A DNA stretch of 64,000 nt from Labia minor (taxonomy: Eukaryota; Arthropoda; Insecta; Dermaptera; Spongiphoridae). The notes below the pieces were generated by a model that was not told the DNA's origin, made no database searches, and saw nothing but the letters and a program-made list of their open reading frames with translations. Shown in pieces: positions 22,225 to 34,179 of the stretch. The DNA lies in contig OY720346.1 in the NCBI GenBank assembly GCA_963082975.1, forward strand, positions 38,281,787 to 38,345,786, written 5' to 3'. Made by a program: the position numbers and the translations under genes. The first letter of the stretch is position 1, and every line of letters starts with the position of its first letter.

Positions 22225-23850
22225 TTTAGAGATTTGTATAGATTTTAAATAATTGGGTCTTGATATTTATATTAAGAAATTAAGAGTTTAAAAACAATTA
22301 AAGTAATCACACGTACTTCCCCTCAAGGGTTACCAGGGTACCCACACACCCTGAGATACATTTTTTATTTATTTAATTTGGTAGAAATAGAGGGTGTAAA
22401 TAAAAAATAAAAGTAATATATATTGATATAAATAAATTATTTTTATATAAAATTTTAATTTAATGTAAAGTAAAAAATTTACTTTAGTATTTTTTGTTTT
22501 GTGGTTAGTTTTGACATAATCTTATTTACTACTGTTATCTAGTAGAGAGCAGCACAATTGGTTCATTTAAATCGCCTCTACTCTTTTCTCACGAGTTATT
22601 CATAAAAGTTGATTTTAATTTATATTAAATTTGAATTAAATAAATATTTTAGATTTTAGTTTGGAAAGATAGCAACTATTACTTTTATATTTAATAATTA
22701 AATAATGGTATTTTTTAAATAAATTAAAAAAAGTATAGGGAAATGATAAAAAAACACATTTAAATATCTTGACTTTCTTCTTTCATTATACAAATATAAA
22801 AGCTGTCCTGATTGCTTCTACAATTCCTTCTTTTAATTATAAATATAAATAAAGTGGAAAAGAGTGATAGAATAAATAATGAAAGTAGGAGTAAAAGAAA
22901 TCACAACGTAAATTAATTATAAAAGAGAGTAGGAAATATTTCTAAAATAATCTCAAAGGAAAAACAACCCTTCCTCACACTTCTCTATCACACACACACA
23001 CACACTCACTTGTACTCAAATACACAACCTTACTATACCAACCAATGGTAAACCGAATGAACTCGGTTTTATTTAACGAAAGCAACTTACTAGATAAAAG
23101 GGAGAAAGAGTTAAAAATAAATAAAATAAAACGGATAAAAAAATTAAATATTGATACAAGTACTTGTCCCCTTAAACGTCCTTTAATTTAAAACGAGAAA
23201 AATATATATATAAAAAAACCTTACTCTAACTAGCTAAATAAATAATAATTAGATAAATAGTAATCAAATTAAATAAACAAACGTTTTTTTTTATCTGTGA
23301 ATTTCAAAGAGAGAAGAAGTGAGGAACAAGATAAATATTTTGAAATGGAGTCATAGAGTAACTATTTATTTTAATAAAATATGTGTTAAAATATAATTTT
23401 TTAATTTCTTTTTAAACCTTTAACTAGACGATTTAAATTACACAATGGATTTTTTACTTTGACTTTACGACTTTCGTATATATATATATAATAATAATAA
23501 TTAGAAGTAATGAAATTTGTCAAAAAAGTAAAAAACGAGTTTCCAAAGAAACCACACGTTTTAATAAAATCTATGTGTGTAAATGAACATTGCAGGACAA
23601 AATCAAAAAGATTTTCGAAACTAAGATGTATATGCAGAATGTTTACAGGGATAAATAATTCCATTAAAATCGCTAACAAAAGTAACACATTACAGGAGAG
23701 ATACAAAAGTTACGGCCACATCTCGCCCGTTAGCTGATTTTATCCGACCCGCGAAGAGTTTTTTAAAAATATTGTTTTTCTTATTATTTGTGGATAGACC
23801 CTAAAGATCACTGAAAAGCTTTAAAGAGAAATTATTAATTATTGAATTTT
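22225..23850. other. Spacer, no gene recognised
   Basis: AT-rich, with a (CA)n tract at 22987-23007 and another short (AT)n at 23478-23490. The small ORFs on both strands at 23401-23737 overlap each other and look like chance frames. Confidence 0.55.
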
Positions 23851-23912
23851 CCTAGGCCCGAATTCGAGTCTTCAGTGTGGTAGACTGTCGTGCTAACCAC
23901 TAAACCACCGAC
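23851..23912 (-). repeat. tRNA-like fragment (minus strand)
   Basis: On the minus strand the A-box-like tggtttagtggttagca is followed by a perfect 4-bp anticodon stem (cagt/actg) around the 7-base loop ctaccac, and then gactcgaattc near the B-box position. The acceptor stem does not pair and the 3' part is missing. A SINE head or tRNA pseudogene, not a working tRNA gene. Confidence 0.4.
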
Positions 23913-24026
23913 GATTCTTATTGTTATTATTATATATATAAAAAGTGATAAAAAATGATTTTGAAAAATATTTTTTTTATTTAAGTATGTATTAGAATAT
24001 TCGGTAATTGAACCATTCGTTTGGTA

Positions 24027-25115
24027 CAGGCGTCGGCAACCTATGGCACGCGTGCCAGGCTTGGCACGCGATGGGGTTCTGAATGGCACTCTACAAAGTA
24101 ATCAGGGAAATCGCGAAAATATCGAGACGAAGTGATTTTTAAATAAGAGAAAATGTTTAATTATAATTATTAACAACATTTCCCCGAATTGAACGATAAA
24201 GAGTGGTTATGTAAATTGATGTTTCTGACTGATATAACTAAACATCTCAATGAACTAAACTTAAGATTGCAAGGAAAACCAAAAACTGTGCTCGAACTTT
24301 TTGAATTGGACAGGATTTGCTACAAAATTAAATATATTTTTATGTAATATTAATACTAGTACCTACAAATACTTCCCAAATGATATAGCGCTTGCAAATA
24401 AATCGACCATAGACAAAGATGAACTTAAAACCTTCGTTGAAGCACTTAAAGATGAATTTTCCAGAAGATGCAAAGACTTTGAAGCTCATTTGCCTATATT
24501 TTCCTTCCTAATAAAACCAGATTTAATAGATCCATTAATAATACCGTTTGATTTTTTTAATTTTTGAGTGGATGAATGTTGATAATTTTGAAATGGAACT
24601 TATCGAACTAATATCTTCAGAATTATGAAAAACAAAATTTAAAGAATTACGAAAAAATCTGGAAGATGACTCTATGGAAAAATTGACTTCTATATTAAAT
24701 TGTTGGATGTCATTGCCGGAAAGATTTAATTGTTTAAAGAAAATTGCGTGTGCTCTGCTTTCCGCTTTTGGTTCCACATATCTCTGTGAACAAATTTTTT
24801 CTCACATGAAACATATTTTGAGTCCACAAAGAAGTCGTTTAACAACTGAACATTCAGGATCTTGTATTAAATTAAAAGTCACAAATTATACCCCTGATAT
24901 TGAAATATTAAGCATAAATGTGCAGGGGCAAGGTTCGCATTAAAAATTTTTAATTTATGTTAGAATTTTATGTTATTTTTTTAATAAATATGTTTAAAAG
25001 ATAAATTTGGTAAAAAATTCTTCTCCTCTAGAACCCCAATATAATTTAGAAATAAGCCTGAATCATATTGGTAGAGTGGCTTGGCACACCACAGCTAAAA
25101 GGTTGCCGACCCCTG
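24027..25115 (+). mobile_element. hAT transposon relic (GTF2IRD2/ZBED-like group)
   Basis: The left end caggcgtcggcaacct and the right end aggttgccgacccctg are inverted repeats. The flanking 8-mers gtttggta (24019-24026) and gtttgtta (25116-25123) differ at one base and are the aged TSD. The 1,089-bp interior contains the C-terminal part of a hAT transposase in broken frames, so most of the gene is deleted. Confidence 0.8.
24301..24943 (+). pseudogene. hAT transposase C-terminal remnant
   Basis: The first piece (to 24567) contains FSRRCKDFEAHLPIFSFL. The second (24674-24943) reads CWMSLPERFNCLKKIACALL, then FGSTYLCEQIFSHMKHI and SRLTTEH, the pattern of the C-terminal hAT dimerisation domain (FGSTY-CE--FS-M, R-RLT-EHL). 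The pieces are separated by stops near 24567 and 24627. Inactive. The closest family type I recognise is the GTF2IRD2/ZBED-like hAT group. Confidence 0.75.
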
Positions 25116-25123
25116 GTTTGTTA

Positions 25124-27295
25124 TATACTTTTATAAAAAAAATTAAAATCTAGAGATATACTGAAATTTCTTAATTCGCATTTCCATGTGACCCACCGCA
25201 ACTTGCGACAGGTCTTCGTTTTGACACTTGTGCTTTACATCATGAATTTTAAACCTTTTTGGTTTTTTCTCAAAAAAGGTGCTAACAATTTTAATTAAAT
25301 TTTCGCCATCAATGTCAAATATAATTACCTTAAATATTTTAAATTTTACCCACTTTGAAGTCCTCTCAAATAGCAAATTTTCAAAAAGTACTTTTTTAGT
25401 ACGTATTTAAAATAACTAATTTGGTCAAATTATGAATAGAAATAAAAGATGTATAGATCTAATTTATAAATGATATTGATAATTAATATCAAAAAATAAT
25501 TGTAAAATGTAAAAAGTGAAAGTCGTGTAATGCTCTCGCACCATCTGATTTATATTTTATTTTATTTGACTAATTTAATATTTATAATTTTTTTTATTTT
25601 AATTTCTCATTACATCTGGTAAAAATTAGACTATATTATAGTTATATGTATATTAGGGAAGGCAAATATGGGATTATAAAATTTTTTTTTATAAAAATTA
25701 TTTTTATTGAAAACATATAAATAAAATATAACAAAATATGTGTATTGAATTCAAATATTAAAAATTAAAACATATTTATTTTATTTCTCTTGATAATGCT
25801 TTAAACTTGGTGAATAATTGGTGAAAGCACTTTTCAGTAATTCCTTTAGATGCTGCTTAGTTAAAACTGATTGGTGTTTGGATTTCACTAATTTTCAAGT
25901 GAAAGAAAATGATTCGCATATATATATTATTCAGAATATTGAAATAATTCAACAAATAGTCTTTTTTATTTAAAAACAACGAACAAAATTTATTTGTTTA
26001 TTGAGGTGGCACTGTGAGAGCATTTGCCCAACATAGATTTAGCCAAATGGCTTTTGTCTAGGCAAATGCTATTTTCCTAAAATTACCATCAGTCTACAAC
26101 ATATATAAGAATTTAATATTTATTAAATTAATAAAAGGAAAATGCATTTGTTTCTATATACTTACTATATATGAATGCACGGAATTATATTTACTAATAT
26201 ATAATGAGTGGTTATTTGTTGGTCCTCAAATAAAGCCATCAGTAGTATATATAAACAGGGAAACTGGCAGGAATGCAGTCATTAAGTACATCCTCTCTAT
26301 CTCTCACTTCACCCTCCATCCCATAGTCATTATACATTTCAAATGTTTCCTGATTTATATATACCTAGGTATATTTTAACTTAGTGGAGAACAATAAAGG
26401 AAAATAAATGATCATTCAAATTATATTAGATAATCTATTGATTTGTTTTTATCTATCAATTTTTAATACTTATTACAATTTTACTATTTTCTATCTATCC
26501 ATTTATTACAAAAATCAAAAGTTTTTGGCCTTAACCAAGCGATGGATAGGCGACATTCTTACACCCCCCCCCCCACCTCCCTATTCTGAACCATCTTCAT
26601 CTGTTTTCCTCTTCTTACAATTCTCCGATATATTCTTTAACATTATATGCGAAATCGAAAATCAAAATTTACTATATAAATCATTAATATTGTAAAATAT
26701 AAATCATATTAATAATACAAAATATACAATACTAGTTATAGTGTGTGTGTGTTTGCGTGAATATATAACACCTCTTCTGTTATTTGAGCACTTATTTCCT
26801 AATATCAACAAGTAAATATGTCCAGCACATAAAAGGTTACCTTAATTTTTCTATCTAATTTAGTGGATCTTTCAAAAGTCGCGCTTATTAAATAATTTAT
26901 AAACGCAACTTTTTTTGATTTATCCTTAACATTTATAGGAAGGATCTGAATGCAATAGGAGAATGGGAAAACTGAAGAGAGAAAACAAAGGATCGTTCTC
27001 TCTGGAGGCAAATTTGTTCATCATCGCGCGGTCCTTTGGGCCTACTCGCGTAGTATTAGAAGTAGTAGTAGTAGTAGTATAACATTTATAAAATGGGTAT
27101 ATGTATATATAGATAGTTGCACGCATTAGAGTTATTCATACTTATTTTGAAAATAGTAATTCTTTAAAAAATACTCAACGCAAAATTCTAGAATTTAAAA
27201 ATCACCCAAATGAGTGAACAATTCAGAAAAAACTGGTTTTGTGTATCGAAAAAGGTCTATTAGACTAAGAGGTGAACTTTGAAGCTGTAACAGTG
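25124..27295. other. Spacer with a possible core promoter, no gene recognised
   Basis: A minus-strand 77-codon frame at 25143-25376 is not like any family I know. At about 26020-26070 gcatttgcc and ggcaaatgc form an imperfect hairpin. At 26247 tatataaacag is followed by gcagtcatt about 25 bases on, resembling a TATA/initiator pair, but no convincing ORF follows. A C12 run lies at 26563-26574 and an (AGT)n tract at 27058-27078. Confidence 0.4.
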
Positions 27296-27404
27296 ATGGA
27301 AAAAGGTAAACGCCAGGGAGGCGCTCTTGTCAGACACTGACAATGGCCTTTCTCAATCGGTTGATTGTCAAACAACAGCGCCCCATGGCATTTACATTTT
27401 TCAT
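27296..27404. mobile_element. 109-bp foldback MITE
   Basis: The two halves pair over about 40 bp with few mismatches: atggaaaaaggtaaacgcc at the left against the reverse complement of ggcatttacatttttcat at the right, continuing through the ggcgct and ttgt blocks. There is almost no loop. No coding capacity. Confidence 0.65.
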
Positions 27405-29091
27405 TAATTATCCATGCCTATATCAAGATCACAGACCATAAATATCACGATATAATTCATATTATTAAAGATTTTTTTGTGGTGTCTGATTAAAGAAATC
27501 GACATTTTCAACAAAATAAATCTACTGGTCATACAACACATGAAAATTCTGAGTTATTGCGGTCCAAGTTTCCAGGACGATTAATTTCAAATAATAGGGA
27601 AATAAACTAGATTGGGAATCGAAAAATTTAATTCAAGCACATTTATAAATAATATAAATTCAAACAAAATCATTATGATAAGAAGTTAGATAATTGTTTA
27701 ATATTATCAAATCTTACACACATATTTTAGATAAACACTTTTGTCAAAATATCTTCTTCAAATATCAATATTAGATGAATTTAGTGGGTTGGTCGATCCT
27801 GAGCTAGTTAATCATATCTATCAAACTATGAAAGAATTGCCAAGTACACACTGATGACTTCCTAAACGTTTAGTTTTGTTTATAAATAATATCTATTTTA
27901 AATTTTATTTAGATTTTTTTATTTTTATATCAAAATTTATAAATTTTCACTTTAATAAGATTACATTTCTATATATTATAAATATTATTTAAAAACTTAA
28001 AATATATAGGTATAGATTAGAGGGACCTCTCACCTCGAAGAATTTGATGAAACTTCGCTAGTTGATTCTTTGATTAATTCTAAGAAACTTTTTCCTTAGA
28101 CAATTCTTGGGTAAACTTCTAGTTTTCGAGATAAAAATGATTAAAGATTGGATATAAATCCATTGATCTCATTTAGCTACCATGTCTTATCAGTTTGACC
28201 AGCAGAGGGCGCGGCTAATTTTCGATTTTTTCAGTTCGGATTGTATATAGAAAAATTTAAAAATTAATTAATTAAATAATTTCCCTATATCCAAACCAAA
28301 CAGAAAAAACCAAAAATTAGTGAATATGTGAATAATTAGTGAATTAGTCAATAAAAATTACTTAATGGTTGCTCATTTCGACATTCATAACCATCTAATT
28401 TATATCCAATCTATCTATATATTTTCTGTTGCGTTACAGAACTCAACAACCTCAATCAATTCCTCTTCTCTGCTAACTCCTTCATATTTGTATTTATTTT
28501 TTTTTATTATTATATTTCAATGGCGTTTTTCATTTCATTGATTTCTACATTACATAAACAATTTTCTTAATTTTCTTAATAGAAGAAAAATACTGAAATA
28601 AATATAAATAGACATGACAAATAAAATTTTATTTGTAAATCTAGCAACTCTTATAAAAAATCGACGTGAACATAGCTTGGGTTAGATAATGAATTAATAA
28701 AATGTAGAATTGTCTACGTTTAACTAACTTCTTCCTGATTGTTTCGATTCATTGAACCCCATTTCGTTTTGTGATCTATTTAACTGGGTTAATTGGACGA
28801 AATAACTATAAGATCGTTTCCTTTAGATGCCTTTTAGTTTGTTTGCCATTGTCTTAATGTGTCGGCGGAATTTCATCTCATGTAGTAAGAGGGAAGGGAG
28901 CAAGCGATGTCCCAGGACAAGTACTCGTTGCTTAGTAAACTTCTCATTAACATTACCACCGCTTAAATCAACTAAGTAAAAGGCCGTTGTTGTAAATAGA
29001 ATCCGCGGCCCAATTAACCCGCTCCCATCTCCTCCGACTCATTTGTAGATTGTAGCCTGGGTTGGGGGGTAAGCATTTGTGGGGATGCTAG
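27405..29091. other. Spacer with a high-complexity segment, no gene
   Basis: AT-rich to about 28690. From there to 29091 the sequence is unusually G/C-rich and non-repetitive for this window, for example tgtcggcggaatttcatc and atccgcggcccaattaac. No ORF is found in it. It abuts the long inverted repeat that starts at 29092. Confidence 0.45.
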
Positions 29092-30211
29092 TGAATAGGC
29101 GGACAGAATTTGGGCAAGCTCAGTGCCGGCCTGCAAATGACATGACTAAGATAAGTTGTAGTTCGTCCTTTTCCTTCCATCGTTTCTCTCCTTTCATTTT
29201 ACTTAAAACACTGGCAATTGCCTAAACTCTTAAATGCCTTTCATCTTGATAATGTCTTCATTTTGAACAATAAAACTGAACATTGAAAATAATACAAAAC
29301 ATCCAAAATAAAAACAAAAAGAAGAAATAATTATGTGAATAATAATAAATGTCTGGTCTGAGTATTTTTACTTTGATCTTGGAGATTCATATCATTATTA
29401 TAATAATAGAAGTAAATGCGAAAGCTGCCTAAAATTCAATTAATCCCTATCAATAAATAAAAATAAAAATGTTAATATCAAAATATTACTTATCTATAAT
29501 AAAATACAAATTAATAACATTTTTAAAATGTAAGTTTTTAATTAATTTTTAAATATATCATCAACAATTGATTCAAGAACTTAATTTTTTAAAATTAAAT
29601 ATCATAATCAATATGTAATTACTTTTAATTTGATAAACACAGGTTATTTATTTTGTTATTTAATTATAAAATACATCATAAAACATATTTATTTCTTTAT
29701 ATTCTAATTTTTTAGTTTAAGATTTGAATTGAAATTACACATATTCTAATATTTAAATATAAAGCCATTGAAATTAGTGAAATGGTAGAGACATCTAACG
29801 TTAAAAGTTCAAACTAATGGAATCTCGGAAGATTTAAATTTTTCCACAAGAATTTCAATGGATTTATATTTAATTATAAAAATATATGAATTTTCTAGAT
29901 GAAGTCTGACAAAACAAATTAAAAATATTAAGACACGGACCTGTCAATTATTATTATTCATATCATAATTATTTCTTCTTTTTGTTTTTGTTTTCGTTTT
30001 TATTTTGGATGTTTTGTATTATTTTCAATGTTTAGTTTTATTGTTCAAAATAAAGACATTATCAAGATGAAAGACATTTAAGAGTTTAGGCAATTGCCAG
30101 TGTTTTAAGTAAAATGAAAGGAGATAGAGGAAAAGGACAAACTACAACTTATCTTAGTCATGTCATTTGCAGGCCGGCACTGAGTTTGGTCAAATTCTGT
30201 CCGCCTATTCA
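29092..30211. repeat. Long inverted repeat, ~270-bp arms, ~580-bp spacer
   Basis: The left arm (29092-29360) begins tgaataggcggacagaatt; the right arm (29938-30211) ends with its reverse complement aattctgtccgcctattca. Both arms carry cactggcaattgcctaaac in opposite orientation and agree closely throughout. The arms are complex sequence, not AT repeats. No TSD or known transposon end is visible, and the spacer has no ORF. A transcript would fold into a long hairpin. Confidence 0.8.
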
Positions 30212-31723
30212 AAACAATATTGTTAATTGTGGGTGTAATTAAATTTATTATTGCTGTCCAAAATGTAATAATCAAAAAAACAACAACAAAAATGATTATA
30301 TAGATAAATTTGAATTAAATCATAATAATTTTATTTGAGAGTGTTAAACAATATTTGAAATCCCCTATTCATGCATATGTATCTACATATATCTATATTT
30401 ACATATGTATGACTACAGACAGGATACTTGAAGGTTAATTGAAATATTACTATATAAGAATTTATGAATTGTGATATTGTGGAAGGGAATACAAAAAAAA
30501 CCTTGAATGTGCATCATTCAACATTCATTTACTTTTTTATTTAATTTTGTTAAATTTAACCATTTATCTTTTATAACTATTAACAATGTTAGAACGTTAA
30601 TTATAGAAAATAAAAAAAAAATATTAAAGGAACTTTAAGAAAATATTGTTTTTAAGTACAGCAAGGGCTAGTTGGAGATCAGTAGTGTATATACAATGGA
30701 CTTAAGATAGCCGCCTAAAAAAATCGCAAGGGAGGTGATCATTGAATAACGCTTCTCAAAGAGAACCCAGGGAAGTGTTTCCGAAAAATCCGTAAAAAAA
30801 TATTATAATATACTATACTATTATACTTTACTACTATATTATAATATACTATATTATTATTATTATAGCACAAGTTTATACATTTTTTTCAGTAGTGGAT
30901 TCTATACATTCCATCCTCGTTACATACTAGAAGTGAATCATGATAGCCCTAAGTCGGTTAAGAGGGTCCATGCTATCACCCTCACCATCGTAGACTGAAC
31001 TCCTTTTTTATGACTCTTCATACTTGGTTTTCTGTCTCTCCTCAGATACTATAATTAATGGAGTTTTTAAAAAATTTGCTCTATTATCAGTATATTTTAT
31101 TATTCCTAAGTCTATTCTCAGATGTTAAAATTAATAAATTTTTAATTTCCTCTTATAATGAAATATATTTATGTTTTAATGGATTTAATTTAATCCCTCA
31201 ATCCTGTTGTGTTATTTTTCTAAAATTTAATAATAGATATATAATAAGATATAATGAACACATTATAAAATTAAAATTAAATATCTTTATTTTTGTAAAT
31301 GTGGAATATCAAGACTAAATTTATTTTGGAGTTAATAATAAAAAATGTACATTTACTATCAAATTTTATATTTCATTCATACCTGTTTTTTTATTTTAAT
31401 TCAATAATTTCATATTTTAAAAATATATTATTTTCACTTAATGAAATAATTTCTTGTTTTAATGGATTACATTCATTCCTTTCTTTATGTTAATTTTTCG
31501 TATAATTTAATGATTAATTAATACATAAATATTTTTCTATGGACTAAGAATCCCAGATTATAAATTTAGTCCAGAAAAACAATGTGTTCATTGGGACAAA
31601 TTTCAATTGTCACGTAAGAAGAAAATCTATATAGAAATAGGATATCTTCTAAAAAATATTATAAAACCACAATGTAATAAAGAAATAACGAGCAAACAAA
31701 AGATGATTAAAAAAGACAAAAAT
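30212..31723. other. AT-rich spacer, no assigned gene
   Basis: A palindromic (TATAATATACTA)-like zone lies at 30805-30876. Short ORFs at 31058-31493 are rich in Phe/Ile/Asn, as expected from AT-rich chance frames. An open stretch at about 31530-31730 (containing YGLRIPDYKFSPEKQCVHWD) is of unknown origin. Confidence 0.45.
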
Positions 31724-32455
31724 TTGAGCTGTGGCCAGGCACAGAACTGACCGACGATTTGAAATAAATTAATTTCCAAACAACATTATATATATAAAAG
31801 TAATAAAAAAAATAATTTTAAAACTTCAAGTAAAATTACTAAATTATATTATCTTGGATTTTATTTTTAGTTTAATTACTCATTTATTACTACTATATTT
31901 TAAGTGAAATATTTTGGGACAATGAATATAAAATTAATGCTTTATAAACTACCACTTCCGGTTTCCGGATGTACACCAAAAGTTGATGAATACATATTAC
32001 ATATGCATTAAGTAAATATACCAAATTTTATCAAAATCCGTTGAGCTCTTCAAGCTATACATGTCTATACGAACATACAATGGGCAGACGGACGGACTGA
32101 CAGATATCATGCAAAGAATACTTTTTTCTTTGAAAAAATTACATGATTCGTGGAGATATGTAAACAATCTTCTAATGTGAAATTTGGTGTGAAAATAATC
32201 CTTACCTATCGTCGATCGCTAATACCTCTACTTCCGGTTACCGGAAAATACACCAAACATACAACCATACACCAAAAGTAGATGAATTCATATTACTGAT
32301 TCATTAAGTAAATATACCAAATTTTATCAAAATCCGTTTGAGTCGTTCTAGCTGTACACGCCTATACGGACAGACATCATGATAAAAATACTTTTTTCTG
32401 TTAACAAAATGCATGATTCGTGGTGATCTTTAAAAATCTCCACATGTGAATATTT
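31724..32455 (+). mobile_element. Helentron-like repeat, diverged copy
   Basis: It begins gagctgtggccaggcacag, the decayed form of the family's gacctgtggccaggtccg, and keeps cacttccggtttccgga, accaaattttatcaaaatcc and gtggtgat...atctccac. The microsatellite is short here. It contains an internal duplication (the vicinity of 31950 and 32220). It is older than the other copies. Confidence 0.55.
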
Positions 32456-33476
32456 TTAGAGAAGGAGGTAGAAAGGAACAAAAACTAAAATTTAAAAACA
32501 ATATATAAATAATCATGTCTTATTTGCTAGTTTTTTGAAACTTAGAGGAAGGAACTATACCATAGTTTCATACTTATTGTCATCGAGAATTGCTATAGAA
32601 GAAAGTCACGCTGAAATTCGTAGTCTTCCGGAAAATTTTAGTTTTGTAAAGAAAAAATGGAGAGGGTGCTTAGATGTGCTTTGGCAAATGTAACCAACTG
32701 ACATTAAATTAAAATAAATAAATATTTTAAAAAGAATTTTCTTATTCAATACAAATATAGCATTGATTTAATTAAATTGATATATATATTTCAAGTTTTT
32801 GTTTAGTTAAAAATGTTATTTTGAAATTTTTATAAAAAAACTGAAATTAAATTATTTTGTTAAATTAACAATACATTTTTAACTGAAGTTTAAAATTTAA
32901 AAATCTGTTAATTTTTACAAATAACCAATAAAAATTGTATAATTAATGAACATGTAATTATGAATAATCAAATTTTTATTTATATTATGAAGTACTTTGT
33001 AGGTGAAATAAATTATAATTTTATTAATAAAAATTTTAAAAAGAAAAATTATTTTAATTTACTAATGAAATACAATACATTAATTATGATATTTTAATAT
33101 ATTATTATTTGAAATTTTAAAAAAATATACTTACAAATGGACTTAGTGTATGTTCGCTCTAAGAGATGGCAGGTAAATAGCAAATGGTCAAATGATTATA
33201 TGTACTTCTATATTTTAAAAAGTTTTAATATTGTATTAATGAATGGTTTATAAATTTTTTATAAAAAATTGATAATATATAATGGTATTGATTTGTTAAG
33301 AATTTATGTTAAGTTTTTTAGTGGCAAGAAATGTAAATAAAAAAAAACTTGATAATTTATTATTTCATTCATTCACCATATTATTTTAATAATTTTAAGC
33401 TTTAAAATAAATAGAAAATTATTACACAATCTGTAGACAAAATATTTTAGACTAAAAATTGGCTAAATCCATTAGA
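32456..33476. other. AT-rich spacer with one unexplained open stretch
   Basis: At about 32580-32690 one frame reads IAIEESHAEIRSLPENFSF, then VKKKWRGCLDVLW before a stop. The composition looks protein-like, but I do not recognise it. The rest is A/T-rich without features. Confidence 0.35.
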
Positions 33477-34179
33477 AATAAGTTGACCTGTGGCCAGGTC
33501 CGAACCGACCGACGGTTTGAAGTAAATTAATTAGCAGCTACAGAAACAATTTCAAATAATTTTAATATATCTATTAATGTAATAAAAAACAGATAGGCAT
33601 ACATAAATAATAAATATAAACATTTTTAATTTTATTTTATTTATAATATATATATGCAAGACCAGGCTGTGACGTCATGAATGGCTGGATGACGTCATAT
33701 AATTTTAAATCAAGAAAAAACTAATAAAGATGATTTTTCTCGAGTATAAAACCAATGCAAAGTGAATGATTCGTGGTGATATATAAAAAAATCTCATGTG
33801 AAATTTGGTATGAAAATAACCCTTCCCTTCCTATCGTCGATCGCTAATACTACCACTTCCGGTTTCCGGATTTGCACCAAAAGTTGATCAATTCATCCCA
33901 CTGATGCATTAAGTAAATATACCAAATTTCATCAAAATCGGTTGAGCCGTTCAGGCTGTACACATCTATACGGACGGACGGACGGACGGACAGACATCAT
34001 GCTTTTTTTTTTTTTTTTTTTTTTTTTTGAGGAAGGGGAAATCCTCATGGACACCTCGTGTATCGCTATACACCGAGGTAGTGCAGGACTTCTACCTGCT
34101 AAAACCCCTTCCTTGGCCCCACGAGTCCCCCTCGGAACTGCATTACTTCGAGAGAGAAGGCCTTGGTGGTTGTTGTCCT

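Noticed and set aside
26525-26690. Another RTE fragment, from a resemblance to 7310-7400
   Set aside because: Only short pieces look alike and no RTE motifs could be read on the minus strand.
34003-34028. T run as a pol III terminator
   Set aside because: It is the poly-A tail of the minus-strand R1 element, placed directly inside the TSD.
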